In this document: in pieces, positions 1 through 7,768 of the stretch
Layout: every line of letters starts with the position of its first letter
Position numbering within the stretch: the stretch's first letter is position 1
NCBI GenBank assembly: GCA_003244245.1
Contig: QHBY01000393.1
Location: forward strand, 1-35,218
Length of the DNA: 35,218 nucleotides
Source: Pseudonocardiales bacterium
GTDB taxonomy: Bacteria; Actinomycetota; Actinomycetes; Mycobacteriales; Pseudonocardiaceae
Reading direction: 5' to 3'
Notes under the pieces: generated by a model
Told to the model about the DNA's origin: nothing
The model's database searches: none
Seen by the model: only the letters and a program-made list of their open reading frames with translations
Translations under genes and position numbers: made by a program

Positions 1-1
1 G

Positions 2-1054
2 GCCGGTGTCAACGTCATCGAAACGCGCACCAACGTCGGCAAAGCCGGCGCCCTCGAAGAGGCGATCGAGCGCTTCGGGCTGGTGCAGCGGTTCCAGGCG
101 GTGCTGCTATTGGATGCCGACACGACCATCGAACCGGGATATTTCGACGCCGCCCTGCCCCATTTCGACGACCCCCAGGTCGTGGCCGTCGCTGGCGCGG
201 TCCGGACCTATTGGCATGGCCGCGCCCTGTCCCTGGTCGGCAAGGTGCTGGTGTGCCACCGGGAACGCATTTACGCGATCAGCCAGCGGCTGCTGAAGTT
301 CGGTCAGACCTGGCGGTTCACCAACGCCACCCACATCGTGCCCGGTTTCGCCAGCATGTATCGCACGGCTGTGCTGCCACAGATCGAGATGAACCCGCCC
401 GGCCTGGTGATCGAGGACTTCAATATGACGTTCGAGATCTACCAGAAGCGGCTGGGCAAGGTGGCGTTCAGCCTCGGAGCGGTCGCGGTGACCCAGGATC
501 CCGACAATCTCCGCGACTACGTCCGCCAGATCAAGCGCTGGGGGCTGGGTCTGTGGCAGACGGTGCGCCGGCATCCGCCGCGACTGAACCTGTTCAGCGC
601 CATGCTCACGGTGCTGCTTCTCGAGCTGTTGACCAGCAGCATGTTCTTCCTGCTGCTGCCGTTGCTGGTGGTTGTTCTCGCCCTGCCCGCGGTGTACCCG
701 GACGCCCTGTTGTGGCCCGGGATAGCGACTGCGCACGATGCGGTCGCGGCGCACATGACCCTGCAAGTGCTGCTGCTCGCGGTGACCGGCGCCGACCTGG
801 CCCTGACGTGTGCGGTCGCGTTGATCGAACGCAGGCTGCGCTTCCTGGTCCTGTGGGTGTTCTTCCCATTCCTGCGGGTGCTCGACGCCGCGGTCGCGCT
901 GTATGTGTTCCCCCGGGCCTGGTTGAGCTCCACCGGGCGCTGGACCAGTCCGGCCCGCCGGGCGGTCGAGATCCGGCCGGCGCTGAGCGACCAGATGACA
1001 CTGGGCGACCAGATGACCGTTTCGGCGGCGGTGAGAGCATCGTCGACAGACTAG
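2..1054 (+). CDS. Processive family 2 glycosyltransferase, N-terminus outside the window
   Basis: The reading frame is open from the first bases, so the start lies upstream. The visible part is about 350 residues. It holds NVGKAGALEEA (nucleotide-sugar binding region), LLLDADTTIEPGY (DxD metal site), VIEDFNMTFE (the acidic acceptor/catalytic motif) and QIKRWGLGLWQT (the QxxRW motif of processive synthases). These are followed by four or so hydrophobic segments. This is the layout of membrane GT2 polymerases such as cellulose, hyaluronan or poly-GlcNAc synthases, which link sugars from a UDP donor and extrude the chain. Substrate cannot be told from sequence. The C-terminal tail contains a tandem 18-nt-period duplication (repeat DQMT). 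It is upstream of a response regulator and an epimerase on the same strand, within an EPS locus. Confidence 0.9.
   Translation, partial: AGVNVIETRTNVGKAGALEEAIERFGLVQRFQAVLLLDADTTIEPGYFDAALPHFDDPQVVAVAGAVRTYWHGRALSLVGKVLVCHRERIYAISQRLLKFGQTWRFTNATHIVPGFASMYRTAVLPQIEMNPPGLVIEDFNMTFEIYQKRLGKVAFSLGAVAVTQDPDNLRDYVRQIKRWGLGLWQTVRRHPPRLNLFSAMLTVLLLELLTSSMFFLLLPLLVVVLALPAVYPDALLWPGIATAHDAVAAHMTLQVLLLAVTGADLALTCAVALIERRLRFLVLWVFFPFLRVLDAAVALYVFPRAWLSSTGRWTSPARRAVEIRPALSDQMTLGDQMTVSAAVRASSTD
987..1017 (+). repeat. Short in-frame tandem duplication at the GT2 C-terminus
   Basis: The 13-mer gcgaccagatgac occurs at 987-999 and again at 1005-1017, a period of 18 nt, so the reading frame is kept and residues DQMT are repeated. 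It lies in the tail after the last membrane segment and probably does not affect catalysis. Confidence 0.8.
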
Positions 1055-1164
1055 GCCCGTTCGACGGACCGGGCGACATGGGTGGATTCGACAACGTCAC
1101 GAAGATCGGGTTTTGCCGCCCCGAGCCTTGCCGTCCGAATACCATGCCGGGCACAGTTGATCCC

Positions 1165-1830
1165 GTGACGTTCTTGCGGGTTCTGCTCGTGGATAGTCAC
1201 GCGATGCTGACCGATGCCCTGACCGTCCAGCTGTCTACCACCACTGATCTGTGGGTCGTCGGTAGCGTCACTCCCGACGACCCGCGGCTGCTGGATACGG
1301 TCCGCACCCTGCGGCCCGACATCGTCACCACCGAGGTCGGGTCCGCGACCGTCGCGACCGGCGGGATGCTCCGGAAACTGCGTGCCGCTTATCCCCCGGC
1401 GCATCTCGTCGTCCTCACCGGTAGCCACGACAGTGCCCATGCCGTCGCGGCGGCGCGGGCCGGCGCCGCCGCCTGGGTGTCCAAGGAGAGCTCGCTGGAT
1501 CACCTGCTCGAGGTCCTGCGCGGCGTACCACTCGGCCATGCCTACTACCCACCGGCCCAGCTCGGGGTGGTGCTGCGCGAGCTACGCGACGACGTGCGGC
1601 GCGCCCGCGACTGCAGCGCGCGGCTCGACGTGCTGTCCCACCGTGAGCGCGAGGTACTGCTCCACATGGTCAATGGCAAGCCGGTGGGCCGGATCGCCGT
1701 CGAGTCGGTCGTTTCCACCAGTACCGTGCGGACCCACGTGCGCAGCATCCTCACCAAACTCGGCGTGCGCAGCGGCCTGGAAGCCGTCAGCGTCGCCCGC
1801 GCCGCGGGTCTGCGCCCCGTTGCCGACTGA
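1165..1830 (+). CDS. LuxR/NarL-family response regulator with Glu in place of the phospho-acceptor Asp
   Basis: A receiver domain (residues about 4-120) is followed by a LuxR helix-turn-helix (about 150-210, LSHREREVLLHMVNGKPV then VSTSTVRTHVRSILTKLGV). In the receiver the usual acidic pair is reduced to VDSH. The phospho-acceptor position reads DIVTTEV, so Glu57 stands where Asp is expected. The conserved Thr (VLTGS) and Lys (VSKES) remain. Such receivers normally cannot be phosphorylated and may be locked active or respond to another signal. The GTG at 1165 gives a typical start just before FLRVLLVD; ATG 1144 and ATG 1078 are in frame and possible, and none has a strong Shine-Dalgarno sequence. 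No histidine kinase is nearby. Its place between a GT2 synthase and an epimerase suggests control of the EPS locus (inference). Confidence 0.85.
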   Translation: MTFLRVLLVDSHAMLTDALTVQLSTTTDLWVVGSVTPDDPRLLDTVRTLRPDIVTTEVGSATVATGGMLRKLRAAYPPAHLVVLTGSHDSAHAVAAARAGAAAWVSKESSLDHLLEVLRGVPLGHAYYPPAQLGVVLRELRDDVRRARDCSARLDVLSHREREVLLHMVNGKPVGRIAVESVVSTSTVRTHVRSILTKLGVRSGLEAVSVARAAGLRPVAD

Positions 1831-1837
1831 CCCGCCC

Positions 1838-2794
1838 TTGCGGGCGATGGTGACCGGGGGAGCCGGCTTCATCGGTTCGCACATCGTCAACGCGCTCATG
1901 GATGCAGGCGCCGACGTGCTCGTCATCGATGACCTCAGCGGGGGCACGAGGGCCTACCTGGAAGGCGCGCTGCGGCATGACGCGAAGGTGGCTGAGCTGG
2001 ATGTCCGTGACGGTGCCGCCGTCGAGGCGGCGGTCCAGTCATTCAGACCGGAGGTGGTGTTCCATCTGGCGGCCCAGATCGACGTCCGGGTCTCGATGGA
2101 GGAGCCGGCCCGCGATGCCGCGATCAACGTGCTCGGGTCGGTGAATGTGTTCGCCGCCGCCCACGCTGCCGGCGTGCGCCGGGTGGTGAACACCTCCACC
2201 GGTGGCGCGATCTACGGCGTGACCGGCGTGGTGCCCACTCCGGAGGACGTGCCTGCGGACCCGATCTCGGCGTACGGCTTGAGCAAGCTCACCGCGGAGC
2301 GTTACGCCCGCTGGTTTCGGCGGATGCGCGGGCTGGACGTAGTGACATTGCGCTACAGCAACGTCTACGGTCCGCGACAGGATCCCCGCGGTGACGCCGG
2401 TGTGATCGCGATCTTCTGTGATCGGGTGCTGGCCGGGCACCGGCCGGTCGTCTACGGCGATGGACGGCAGACCCGCGACTACGTCTTCGTCAGCGACATC
2501 GTGGCAGCCAATCTGGCAGCCGCCAGTGCCGGCGGGCTGGCCCACGACGAGTACAACATCGGCACCGGCACGGAGGTCAGCGTGCTGGAACTGGCTCAGG
2601 CCGTCGCGGCGGCCGCGGGCGTCGACCCCCCGGCATTCGAGCCCGACTTTGCCCCGGCCCGCGCTGGCGAGCTGGACCGATGCTGCCTCGATGTCCCCCG
2701 CGCCCGCCACGACCTAGGCCTGCCACCACCCATACCGCTGGCCGAAGGCCTGGCTCACACCCTGGACTGGGTACGCACGGTGATCGTGCGCTAG
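1838..2794 (+). CDS. NAD-dependent nucleotide-sugar epimerase/dehydratase (GalE-like extended SDR)
   Basis: The N-terminal VTGGAGFIGSHIVNAL is the Rossmann GxxGxxG site, DDLSGG follows beta-2, and YGLSKLTAERY carries the catalytic YxxxK with an upstream serine/threonine motif (NTSTGGAIYG). Length (318 residues) fits UDP-glucose 4-epimerase-type enzymes, which invert C4 of UDP-sugars. Family members also act on GlcNAc, uronates or as dehydratases, so the exact product is open. The start is set at TTG 1838, giving the common opening (M)RAMVTGGAGF. ATG 1847 is the alternative but would cut into beta-1. The gene starts 8 nt after the regulator stop, so the two are probably cotranscribed. It ends tail to tail with the minus-strand glycosyltransferase: the two stop codons overlap. 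Confidence 0.88.
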   Translation: MRAMVTGGAGFIGSHIVNALMDAGADVLVIDDLSGGTRAYLEGALRHDAKVAELDVRDGAAVEAAVQSFRPEVVFHLAAQIDVRVSMEEPARDAAINVLGSVNVFAAAHAAGVRRVVNTSTGGAIYGVTGVVPTPEDVPADPISAYGLSKLTAERYARWFRRMRGLDVVTLRYSNVYGPRQDPRGDAGVIAIFCDRVLAGHRPVVYGDGRQTRDYVFVSDIVAANLAAASAGGLAHDEYNIGTGTEVSVLELAQAVAAAAGVDPPAFEPDFAPARAGELDRCCLDVPRARHDLGLPPPIPLAEGLAHTLDWVRTVIVR

Positions 2795-3765
2795 TGGCGC
2801 AACGCGAACGGTGGAGGCGACGTGGTGCGTCGCACCGAGATGCTCAGGGTCTCGATCATGTCGTCGATGGTGATGGCTTGGGCGTCGCGGTGCATGGCCA
2901 GGCGTCGCCGGGCGAGTTCGGTGGCCAGCTGGTGCTGGTGATCGTCGACCTGCTCGCCGCGGGTGCTGTCCCGGGTGGCCAGGATCGGATAGCGCCCAGC
3001 ATTGAGCGCGGCCAGCGCCGAGCCCGTGCCGGCATGGCTGATCACGATGTCCGCCTTGCCCTGCGCGGCGCCCAGCTCGGCCGCGGGCAGTACCGGCGTG
3101 GCCCGGATGGGCAGATCATCCACCGGGGTGTCCCCGGTCTGCCACAGCACCTCCACCGGGAGCCCGGTCACCTGCGCGAGCGCACCTTCGGCTGCTAGCA
3201 GCGGCGCGAGGTGCTCGAACAGCCGGCGGAACGGGTATTGCGTCGCCGCGCCCACCGTGACCACCACCCGCAGCACCGCGTCGGGCACCCGCGTGACAGC
3301 GGTGGACTCGTAACCGTCGAACACACTGCCGGCGTAGCTCCACCGCTGATCCGCCCAGCTCTGGTACTGGGTGTAGGTACGCACTCCGGGGACCCACTGC
3401 AGCACGCGCCCGGTGAGCGACGGTCCGCTCACCCGTGTCGCGCTTTCGATGTAGTGGCACTCCACGCCGCGCGCGGCCAGGTACGGCAGGTAACCCAGCG
3501 CGATCCCGGATCCCGTCGACACCGCCCTGGTCACCTTGCGGCGCTCCAACAACCGGCGCGCGTAAGGGATGCAGCGAAGCACATCGGGCACGTTGCGCAC
3601 CCCGACGTAGGGCACGAACTCCACGTCGCGATCCGCCAGCATCGACCGGCTCTGCTCATTGGCGTGCGTCACCCACAGCGCATCGCCATTGGGTGGGATC
3701 CGGCTTGCCAGGCTGTCGAGCTGGGTCAGATGCCCACCTGTCGTGGCGACAAACAGCGTGGTCAT
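2791..3765 (-). CDS. Alg14/Alg13-like glycosyltransferase (GT28-type) in one chain
   Basis: This 324-residue protein begins TLFVATTGGHLTQLDSLA, the Alg14/EpsE-like acceptor half. Its C-terminal half has DIVISHAGTGSALAAL and EQVDDHQHQLATEL, the GT28 UDP-GlcNAc-binding signature shared with MurG and Alg13. In many bacteria and in eukaryotes the two halves are separate proteins; here they are fused. The likely job is adding a UDP-activated sugar (often GlcNAc or glucuronate) to a lipid-linked acceptor during polysaccharide repeat-unit assembly. ATG 3765 is preceded by GAGGGG 3 nt upstream, which is close but usable. It is divergent from the FemAB-like gene across a 123-nt gap with a tandem 16-mer. 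Confidence 0.85.
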   Translation of the reverse strand: MTTLFVATTGGHLTQLDSLASRIPPNGDALWVTHANEQSRSMLADRDVEFVPYVGVRNVPDVLRCIPYARRLLERRKVTRAVSTGSGIALGYLPYLAARGVECHYIESATRVSGPSLTGRVLQWVPGVRTYTQYQSWADQRWSYAGSVFDGYESTAVTRVPDAVLRVVVTVGAATQYPFRRLFEHLAPLLAAEGALAQVTGLPVEVLWQTGDTPVDDLPIRATPVLPAAELGAAQGKADIVISHAGTGSALAALNAGRYPILATRDSTRGEQVDDHQHQLATELARRRLAMHRDAQAITIDDMIETLSISVRRTTSPPPFALRH

Positions 3766-3803
3766 GATCCCCTCATCCCTGTTCTGCCCGGCCTGAGCGC
3801 TTT

Positions 3804-3835
3804 ACATGAACCTACTGTGACATGAACCTACTGTG
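3804..3835. repeat. Perfect 16-bp tandem duplication in a divergent promoter region
   Basis: The unit acatgaacctactgtg occurs at 3804-3819 and immediately again at 3820-3835. It lies between the start of the minus-strand glycosyltransferase (3765) and the plus-strand acyltransferase (3889). It may be a duplicated regulator site or a replication-slippage product. Confidence 0.9.
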
Positions 3836-3888
3836 ACGACCTACTTCCAGCGCGTCACATTCAGCGTACCGCAGCAGCCGGTAGCGTC

Positions 3889-4953
3889 GTGGCCGTGAAT
3901 GCGCCCGCGACTCAACCGGAGACCGTGATCACCGATCCGCGCAGCGATCCCCGCTGGCGTCAGCTCGCCCTCGGGCCGCACGGCAGCGTGTTCACGTCGC
4001 CGCCGTGGATCGATGCGGTATGCGCCACCTACGGCTTCACCCCCGCCAGCACCATCCGGCTCGACTGGGATGGGCAACCGCGAGCGGGACTGGGCTGGGT
4101 GCCGATCAGCGACATTCGCGGCGACCGGGTGATCAGCCTGCCGTTCTCCGACCGGGCGGAGCCCTTGACCGATGATCATGGCGATTGGAAAGCCCTGGTG
4201 GACGGGATCATCACCGCCGCCGCTCCATTGAGCCTGCGATGCTTCGACACCGCCGTGCCCGCCGGCGATCCCCGCTTCGAGCGGGTCGCCGCGGCGGCGT
4301 GGCACGGTACGCCGCTGGACGGTGGCATCGAGGAGATCCGGCGGCGGCTGTCCCAGCACGCCCGGCGCAACATCGTGATCTCGGAGCGCGAAGGAGTCCG
4401 GGTCGCGGCGCACACCGGCCGGGACGCCGTGCACCAGTTCCACGGGTTGCACGTCGGGCTGCGCAAACGCAAGTACCGGCTGCTAGCCCAGCCCGTCGAG
4501 CTGTTCGATCACATCTGGGAGGCCTTCGCCCCCGACGACGCGATCGTGACGATGCTCGCCCACGCCGGTGACGAACTGATCGCCGGCGCCGTCTTCCTGG
4601 CCTGGGGTGACGCGCTGTACTACAAGTTCGGCGCGTCGCGTCACGAACACCTGGCGCTGCGCCCGAACGACGCGATCTTCTGGGCCGGGATCGGCTGGGC
4701 AGTGCAGCGCGGCGCCCGGCTGGTCGACTGGGGCCTGTCCGACCTCGATCAGCCCGGGCTGATCGCGTACAAGCGCAAGTGGGCGACCGAACAGCGCCAG
4801 ATCGTCACCCTGCGCGCTGGCGGGGAACACGCCCGCGGCAGCTCCGGGGCCGGCGCGATGCTCGGCGAACTCACCCGGTTGCTCACCGACGATTCGGTGC
4901 CCGACGAGGTGACCAGGCAGGCCGGGGCGCTGCTGTACCGCTACTTCTGCTGA
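3889..4953 (+). CDS. FemAB/BcsL-like GNAT-fold acyltransferase of the EPS locus
   Basis: The protein has 354 residues. The segment LSQHARRNIVISEREGVRV (about 154-172), then HGLHVGLRKRKYRLLAQP, then ELIAGAVFLAWGDALYYKFGAS (230-249) and NDAIFWAGIGWAVQRGARLVDWG (260-282) follow the FemAB-like/Acetyltransf_6 pattern: two GNAT-like folds with the second carrying the donor site. Members near EPS genes (CelD/BcsL type) are thought to acylate sugars or the polymer; FemX/FemA relatives add amino acids to lipid II. Here the neighbours favour polysaccharide modification. GTG 3889 or GTG 3895 may start it; neither has a strong ribosome site. It overlaps the convergent membrane-protein gene by 13 nt at the 3' end. 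Confidence 0.82.
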   Translation: MAVNAPATQPETVITDPRSDPRWRQLALGPHGSVFTSPPWIDAVCATYGFTPASTIRLDWDGQPRAGLGWVPISDIRGDRVISLPFSDRAEPLTDDHGDWKALVDGIITAAAPLSLRCFDTAVPAGDPRFERVAAAAWHGTPLDGGIEEIRRRLSQHARRNIVISEREGVRVAAHTGRDAVHQFHGLHVGLRKRKYRLLAQPVELFDHIWEAFAPDDAIVTMLAHAGDELIAGAVFLAWGDALYYKFGASRHEHLALRPNDAIFWAGIGWAVQRGARLVDWGLSDLDQPGLIAYKRKWATEQRQIVTLRAGGEHARGSSGAGAMLGELTRLLTDDSVPDEVTRQAGALLYRYFC

Positions 4954-5591
4954 ACCGGGACACGGGGCTGTTTCACGGGCCCACGGCCGGGCTCCTTGAC
5001 GGACCGTTGTGCTGGCACTCGGCTGTTTTCCGACCTCTGATCTCGGTGCGTCCTGGGCGGTTTTTCGGGACGCCGACCGGCTGGCTGCCCCGCCCGACCC
5101 CGCGGCGTCTTCCCCCACGGCTTGACCACCGAAAGCCCGGTCGCCGCGAGCAGCAGCACCAGCGCCAGCGCCCGCGCGATCAGCGTCTGTATCCCCGCCG
5201 GCTCGCTACCGCCGGCGACGAGGGCAGGCAGTTGGGGTAGCAGGAACGTCAATCCAGCGGCGGTCAACGCGCCGGCGATTCCGCATTTGGCGAGCACCCA
5301 CCAGTACCGCCCGAGGCCCCACGGGGTGGACAGCGCCAACACCAGCCCGCTGGCCAGCGAGGCGAAGACCACCGGTATCAGCACCCAACACGCGATCACG
5401 GCCATCGCGGCGCCGATCCCAGCCCGTATTGCTGTGTTAGCGGTAGACAGTCCAGTTATCTCCAGCGCTACCAGTGCGCCGTCGAGTCCGAGCCATCCGA
5501 CCGACATCGCGACATGGACTGTGAGCAAGGCTGCCCGGGCCCCGCGCGAGAGGCGCGGGATTGTGAAAATCGATGCTGTTATGGCCGTCAA
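4941..5591 (-). CDS. Small integral membrane protein, DUF2269-like, last gene of the EPS operon
   Basis: This 216-residue protein has four predicted membrane helices (about residues 20-45, 55-83, 95-118 and 135-160). The first contains HVAMSVGWLGLDGALVALE, resembling actinobacterial membrane proteins of the DUF2269 type. The tail from about residue 165 is basic and Pro/Arg-rich and probably cytosolic. No catalytic motif is visible. TTG 5591 is supported by a strong ribosome site (GGGGGAG about 6 nt upstream). It lies 37 nt after the sugar-phosphate transferase stop on the same strand and is presumably cotranscribed, but a link to polysaccharide export is only positional. Function unknown. Confidence 0.75.
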   Translation of the reverse strand: MTAITASIFTIPRLSRGARAALLTVHVAMSVGWLGLDGALVALEITGLSTANTAIRAGIGAAMAVIACWVLIPVVFASLASGLVLALSTPWGLGRYWWVLAKCGIAGALTAAGLTFLLPQLPALVAGGSEPAGIQTLIARALALVLLLAATGLSVVKPWGKTPRGRAGQPAGRRPEKPPRTHRDQRSENSRVPAQRSVKEPGRGPVKQPRVPVQQK

Positions 5592-5628
5592 GGCTGCTCC
5601 CCCCAGCTGCCAGAAGACGATCTTGGAA

Positions 5629-6285
5629 TTAACGAGCGCCGTGTCCCCGCAGCAGCGTCGGAACGGTTCGCAACAAGATCATGAGATCAGTCCAGAAACT
5701 CCAACTACGCACATACGCCAGATCGAGCTCCAACATCTCCAGCGTGCCCATCGTGCTGCGCCCGCTGACCTGCCAGAGCCCGGTCAGACCAGGCGGGACG
5801 TCGAAGCGCTCGGCGAATCTGGCTGGGAACATGTCCGCTTCCCAGTCCAGGCAAGGACGCGGCCCGACCAGGGACATCTGCCCCAGCAGAACGTTCAGAA
5901 GCTGGGGAAGCTCGTCGAGGCTGGTGCGTCGCAACAGCGAGCCGACCCCGGTCACCCGCGGATCGCTGTCAATCTTCCAGCTACCGCCGACCGAGGTGTC
6001 CTCGCCCCGCAGCTCGCGAGCGATGAGCTCACGGTGCTGTGAGTCGGAGCAGCCCACCCGCATTGTGCGGAACTTGTACATCGTGAACGGTCGGCCCCCC
6101 CGGCCTATTCGCCGCTGACGATAAAGCGCTTGGCCCGGGCTCCCGACCCTGATCATCATCGCGATCAGCAGCATCGGGATCACGAGCGTTACCAACGCGA
6201 TCACCACCACCACCAGATCGACGGTGCGCCGGGCTACCGGTTCCCATCGGGCCGGTGAGCGTGCCTGTTCAATGCCGCTGGACAC
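5629..6285 (-). CDS. Polyprenyl-phosphate sugar-1-phosphate transferase (initiating PGT, WbaP/ExoY type)
   Basis: This 218-residue protein has the minimal form of the bacterial sugar transferase family: one N-terminal hydrophobic hairpin (about 22-46) and the catalytic domain. Visible motifs are FTMYKFRTMR, SDPRVTGVGSLLRRTSLDELPQ (with the conserved Asp-Glu pair), GQMSLVGPRP and PGLTGLWQVSGR. The family moves a sugar-1-phosphate from a UDP-sugar to undecaprenyl phosphate on the inner membrane face, the committed step of EPS or capsule repeat-unit synthesis. GTG 6285 has GGGGAGG about 6 nt upstream, so this start is well supported. It overlaps the end of the ligase-like gene by 17 nt, which points to translational coupling. 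Confidence 0.93.
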   Translation of the reverse strand: MSSGIEQARSPARWEPVARRTVDLVVVVIALVTLVIPMLLIAMMIRVGSPGQALYRQRRIGRGGRPFTMYKFRTMRVGCSDSQHRELIARELRGEDTSVGGSWKIDSDPRVTGVGSLLRRTSLDELPQLLNVLLGQMSLVGPRPCLDWEADMFPARFAERFDVPPGLTGLWQVSGRSTMGTLEMLELDLAYVRSWSFWTDLMILLRTVPTLLRGHGAR

Positions 6286-7768
6286 TGAGCCTCCCCGTGG
6301 TCATTCCCATCAGCACGAAAATCAAGTCACCGGAGCCTCGGAACGTCAGATGCGGATCGAGGACGGTAAGGATGACGACGAACCACCAGGAGACCCACAG
6401 CGCTGAGGCTGCCGCGGACAGCGCGGCTGGCTGACCGCCCGAGGGGCCGTCCGAGGGGCCGTCCGAGGGGCCGTCCGATTGGGCGATGAGCTTGCCGGTT
6501 CTGCGCAACACCACCACCGACAGCCATCCGAAAGCGGCCAGCAGCGGGATCCCGCCGATCCAGAGCAGGTTCAGGTAACCGCTCTCCAGGTAGATGACAT
6601 CGCGCCACCTCTCGGGCGCCGGCAGCACCGAGTTGGGTGACACCCCCAGCAGAACATTGATGAAGCCGAACCGCGGTAGGTAGAAGGTGGAAAGGTTGCT
6701 CCAGCGGCCGATCCAGCTGCGCGGCACGCCGAATTCGCCGAACCCCTGCAAGCGGCCGATCAGCGCCGGCGCGCCGACCGCGAGCGCGACCGGGACCAGC
6801 CACAGGAACCGGAGCGATTTGCGACGCAGGGTGCTGAAGCGCCACAGGATGAACCCGCCCGCCACCACCGCGGAGATCCAGGTGGAGAACTGGCCGGTGG
6901 CGAGTACACCCGCACCGAGTACGAGTCCCAACGCTAGGCGCTCCCGCCGTTCCAGCAGCCCCCGCATCCCGCAGCAGATCACCAGGGTCAGGCAGATAAC
7001 GAGGTAGTCGCCGGTGGCAAGTGGCGAACCGAGCGTCGTAGTACCCCGCTCGGCGAGTGCCGCGACGTTGCTGTCGGGCGTCCAGACGGCTTGCAGCACC
7101 GAAACGACCGGGCCGAAGTGCAGCGTCTGCAGGATCGCGATCACCGCGACCACGGCCCCCGGCCAGATGATCAGCCGGAAGCACCGCACCAGCTGGCCTT
7201 CCGTGCTGACACTGAAACGAACCAGCAGGTAGATCGCGACAAGCTTGCAGACGGGCAGCACCGCGGCCAGATCGGAGGTCAGTGGTGTGTGCCCGCGCAG
7301 GATCATGGACAGCAGCGGCCACGCTGTCGACATCAGCAGAAAAAGACCGAGCGGGATATCGAGTTGGTTCAGCCGCAGCGCAACCCGCTCGCCCCGGCAC
7401 CATCGAAGATAACCGCCGACCAGCGCACCAGCCAGCAGCACCACCAGCAGCGCCTCGTTGGGACGCAACAGCGGGATGAGGTTGCCGCGATTGATGCCGG
7501 CGATGATGGGCAGGGTGCCCAGGTAGGCGTAGGTCGCGAAGACCGGCCGGTAGACGGCCGCGGCGAACAGACCGACCAGGACCAGCACCCCGATGGCGGC
7601 GAGTGCGAGCAACGGCCCGGCCGCCACCGCGAGAATCCCGCCGACCACCGCGCAGCCAGCGGCCCCCAGCCCGACCCAGCGGCTGACCGCGGGGGTCGGT
7701 GGGCTTGGCCCACGCGTCGGAACAGGGCTGGAAGATTGACCAGAGCTGGGCGGGAGGGTTCGGGTCAT
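6269..7768 (-). CDS. O-antigen ligase/polymerase-like (Wzy/WaaL-type) membrane protein
   Basis: This 499-residue protein has many hydrophobic segments: paired helices at the start (about 30-75), more around 85-240, a large loop, then helices near 285-350 and at the end. The arrangement and neighbours match the O-antigen ligase family (PF04932), which either polymerises lipid-linked repeat units or moves the finished chain to an acceptor at the outer membrane face. Sequence alone does not separate the two roles. ATG 7768 overlaps the upstream flippase stop as ATGA, and AGGTGG lies just upstream. A three-copy 12-nt repeat near the 3' end encodes a DGPS run in a loop before the last helix. The name rests partly on context. 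Confidence 0.75.
   Translation of the reverse strand: MTRTLPPSSGQSSSPVPTRGPSPPTPAVSRWVGLGAAGCAVVGGILAVAAGPLLALAAIGVLVLVGLFAAAVYRPVFATYAYLGTLPIIAGINRGNLIPLLRPNEALLVVLLAGALVGGYLRWCRGERVALRLNQLDIPLGLFLLMSTAWPLLSMILRGHTPLTSDLAAVLPVCKLVAIYLLVRFSVSTEGQLVRCFRLIIWPGAVVAVIAILQTLHFGPVVSVLQAVWTPDSNVAALAERGTTTLGSPLATGDYLVICLTLVICCGMRGLLERRERLALGLVLGAGVLATGQFSTWISAVVAGGFILWRFSTLRRKSLRFLWLVPVALAVGAPALIGRLQGFGEFGVPRSWIGRWSNLSTFYLPRFGFINVLLGVSPNSVLPAPERWRDVIYLESGYLNLLWIGGIPLLAAFGWLSVVVLRRTGKLIAQSDGPSDGPSDGPSGGQPAALSAAASALWVSWWFVVILTVLDPHLTFRGSGDLIFVLMGMTTGRLSVQRH
6441..6476. repeat. Three perfect copies of a 12-bp unit inside the ligase-like gene
   Basis: The unit gaggggccgtcc is repeated at 6441-6452, 6453-6464 and 6465-6476. 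On the coding (minus) strand it reads as repeated D-G-P-S. The unit length is a multiple of three, so copy-number change would lengthen or shorten a loop without a frameshift. Confidence 0.95.
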
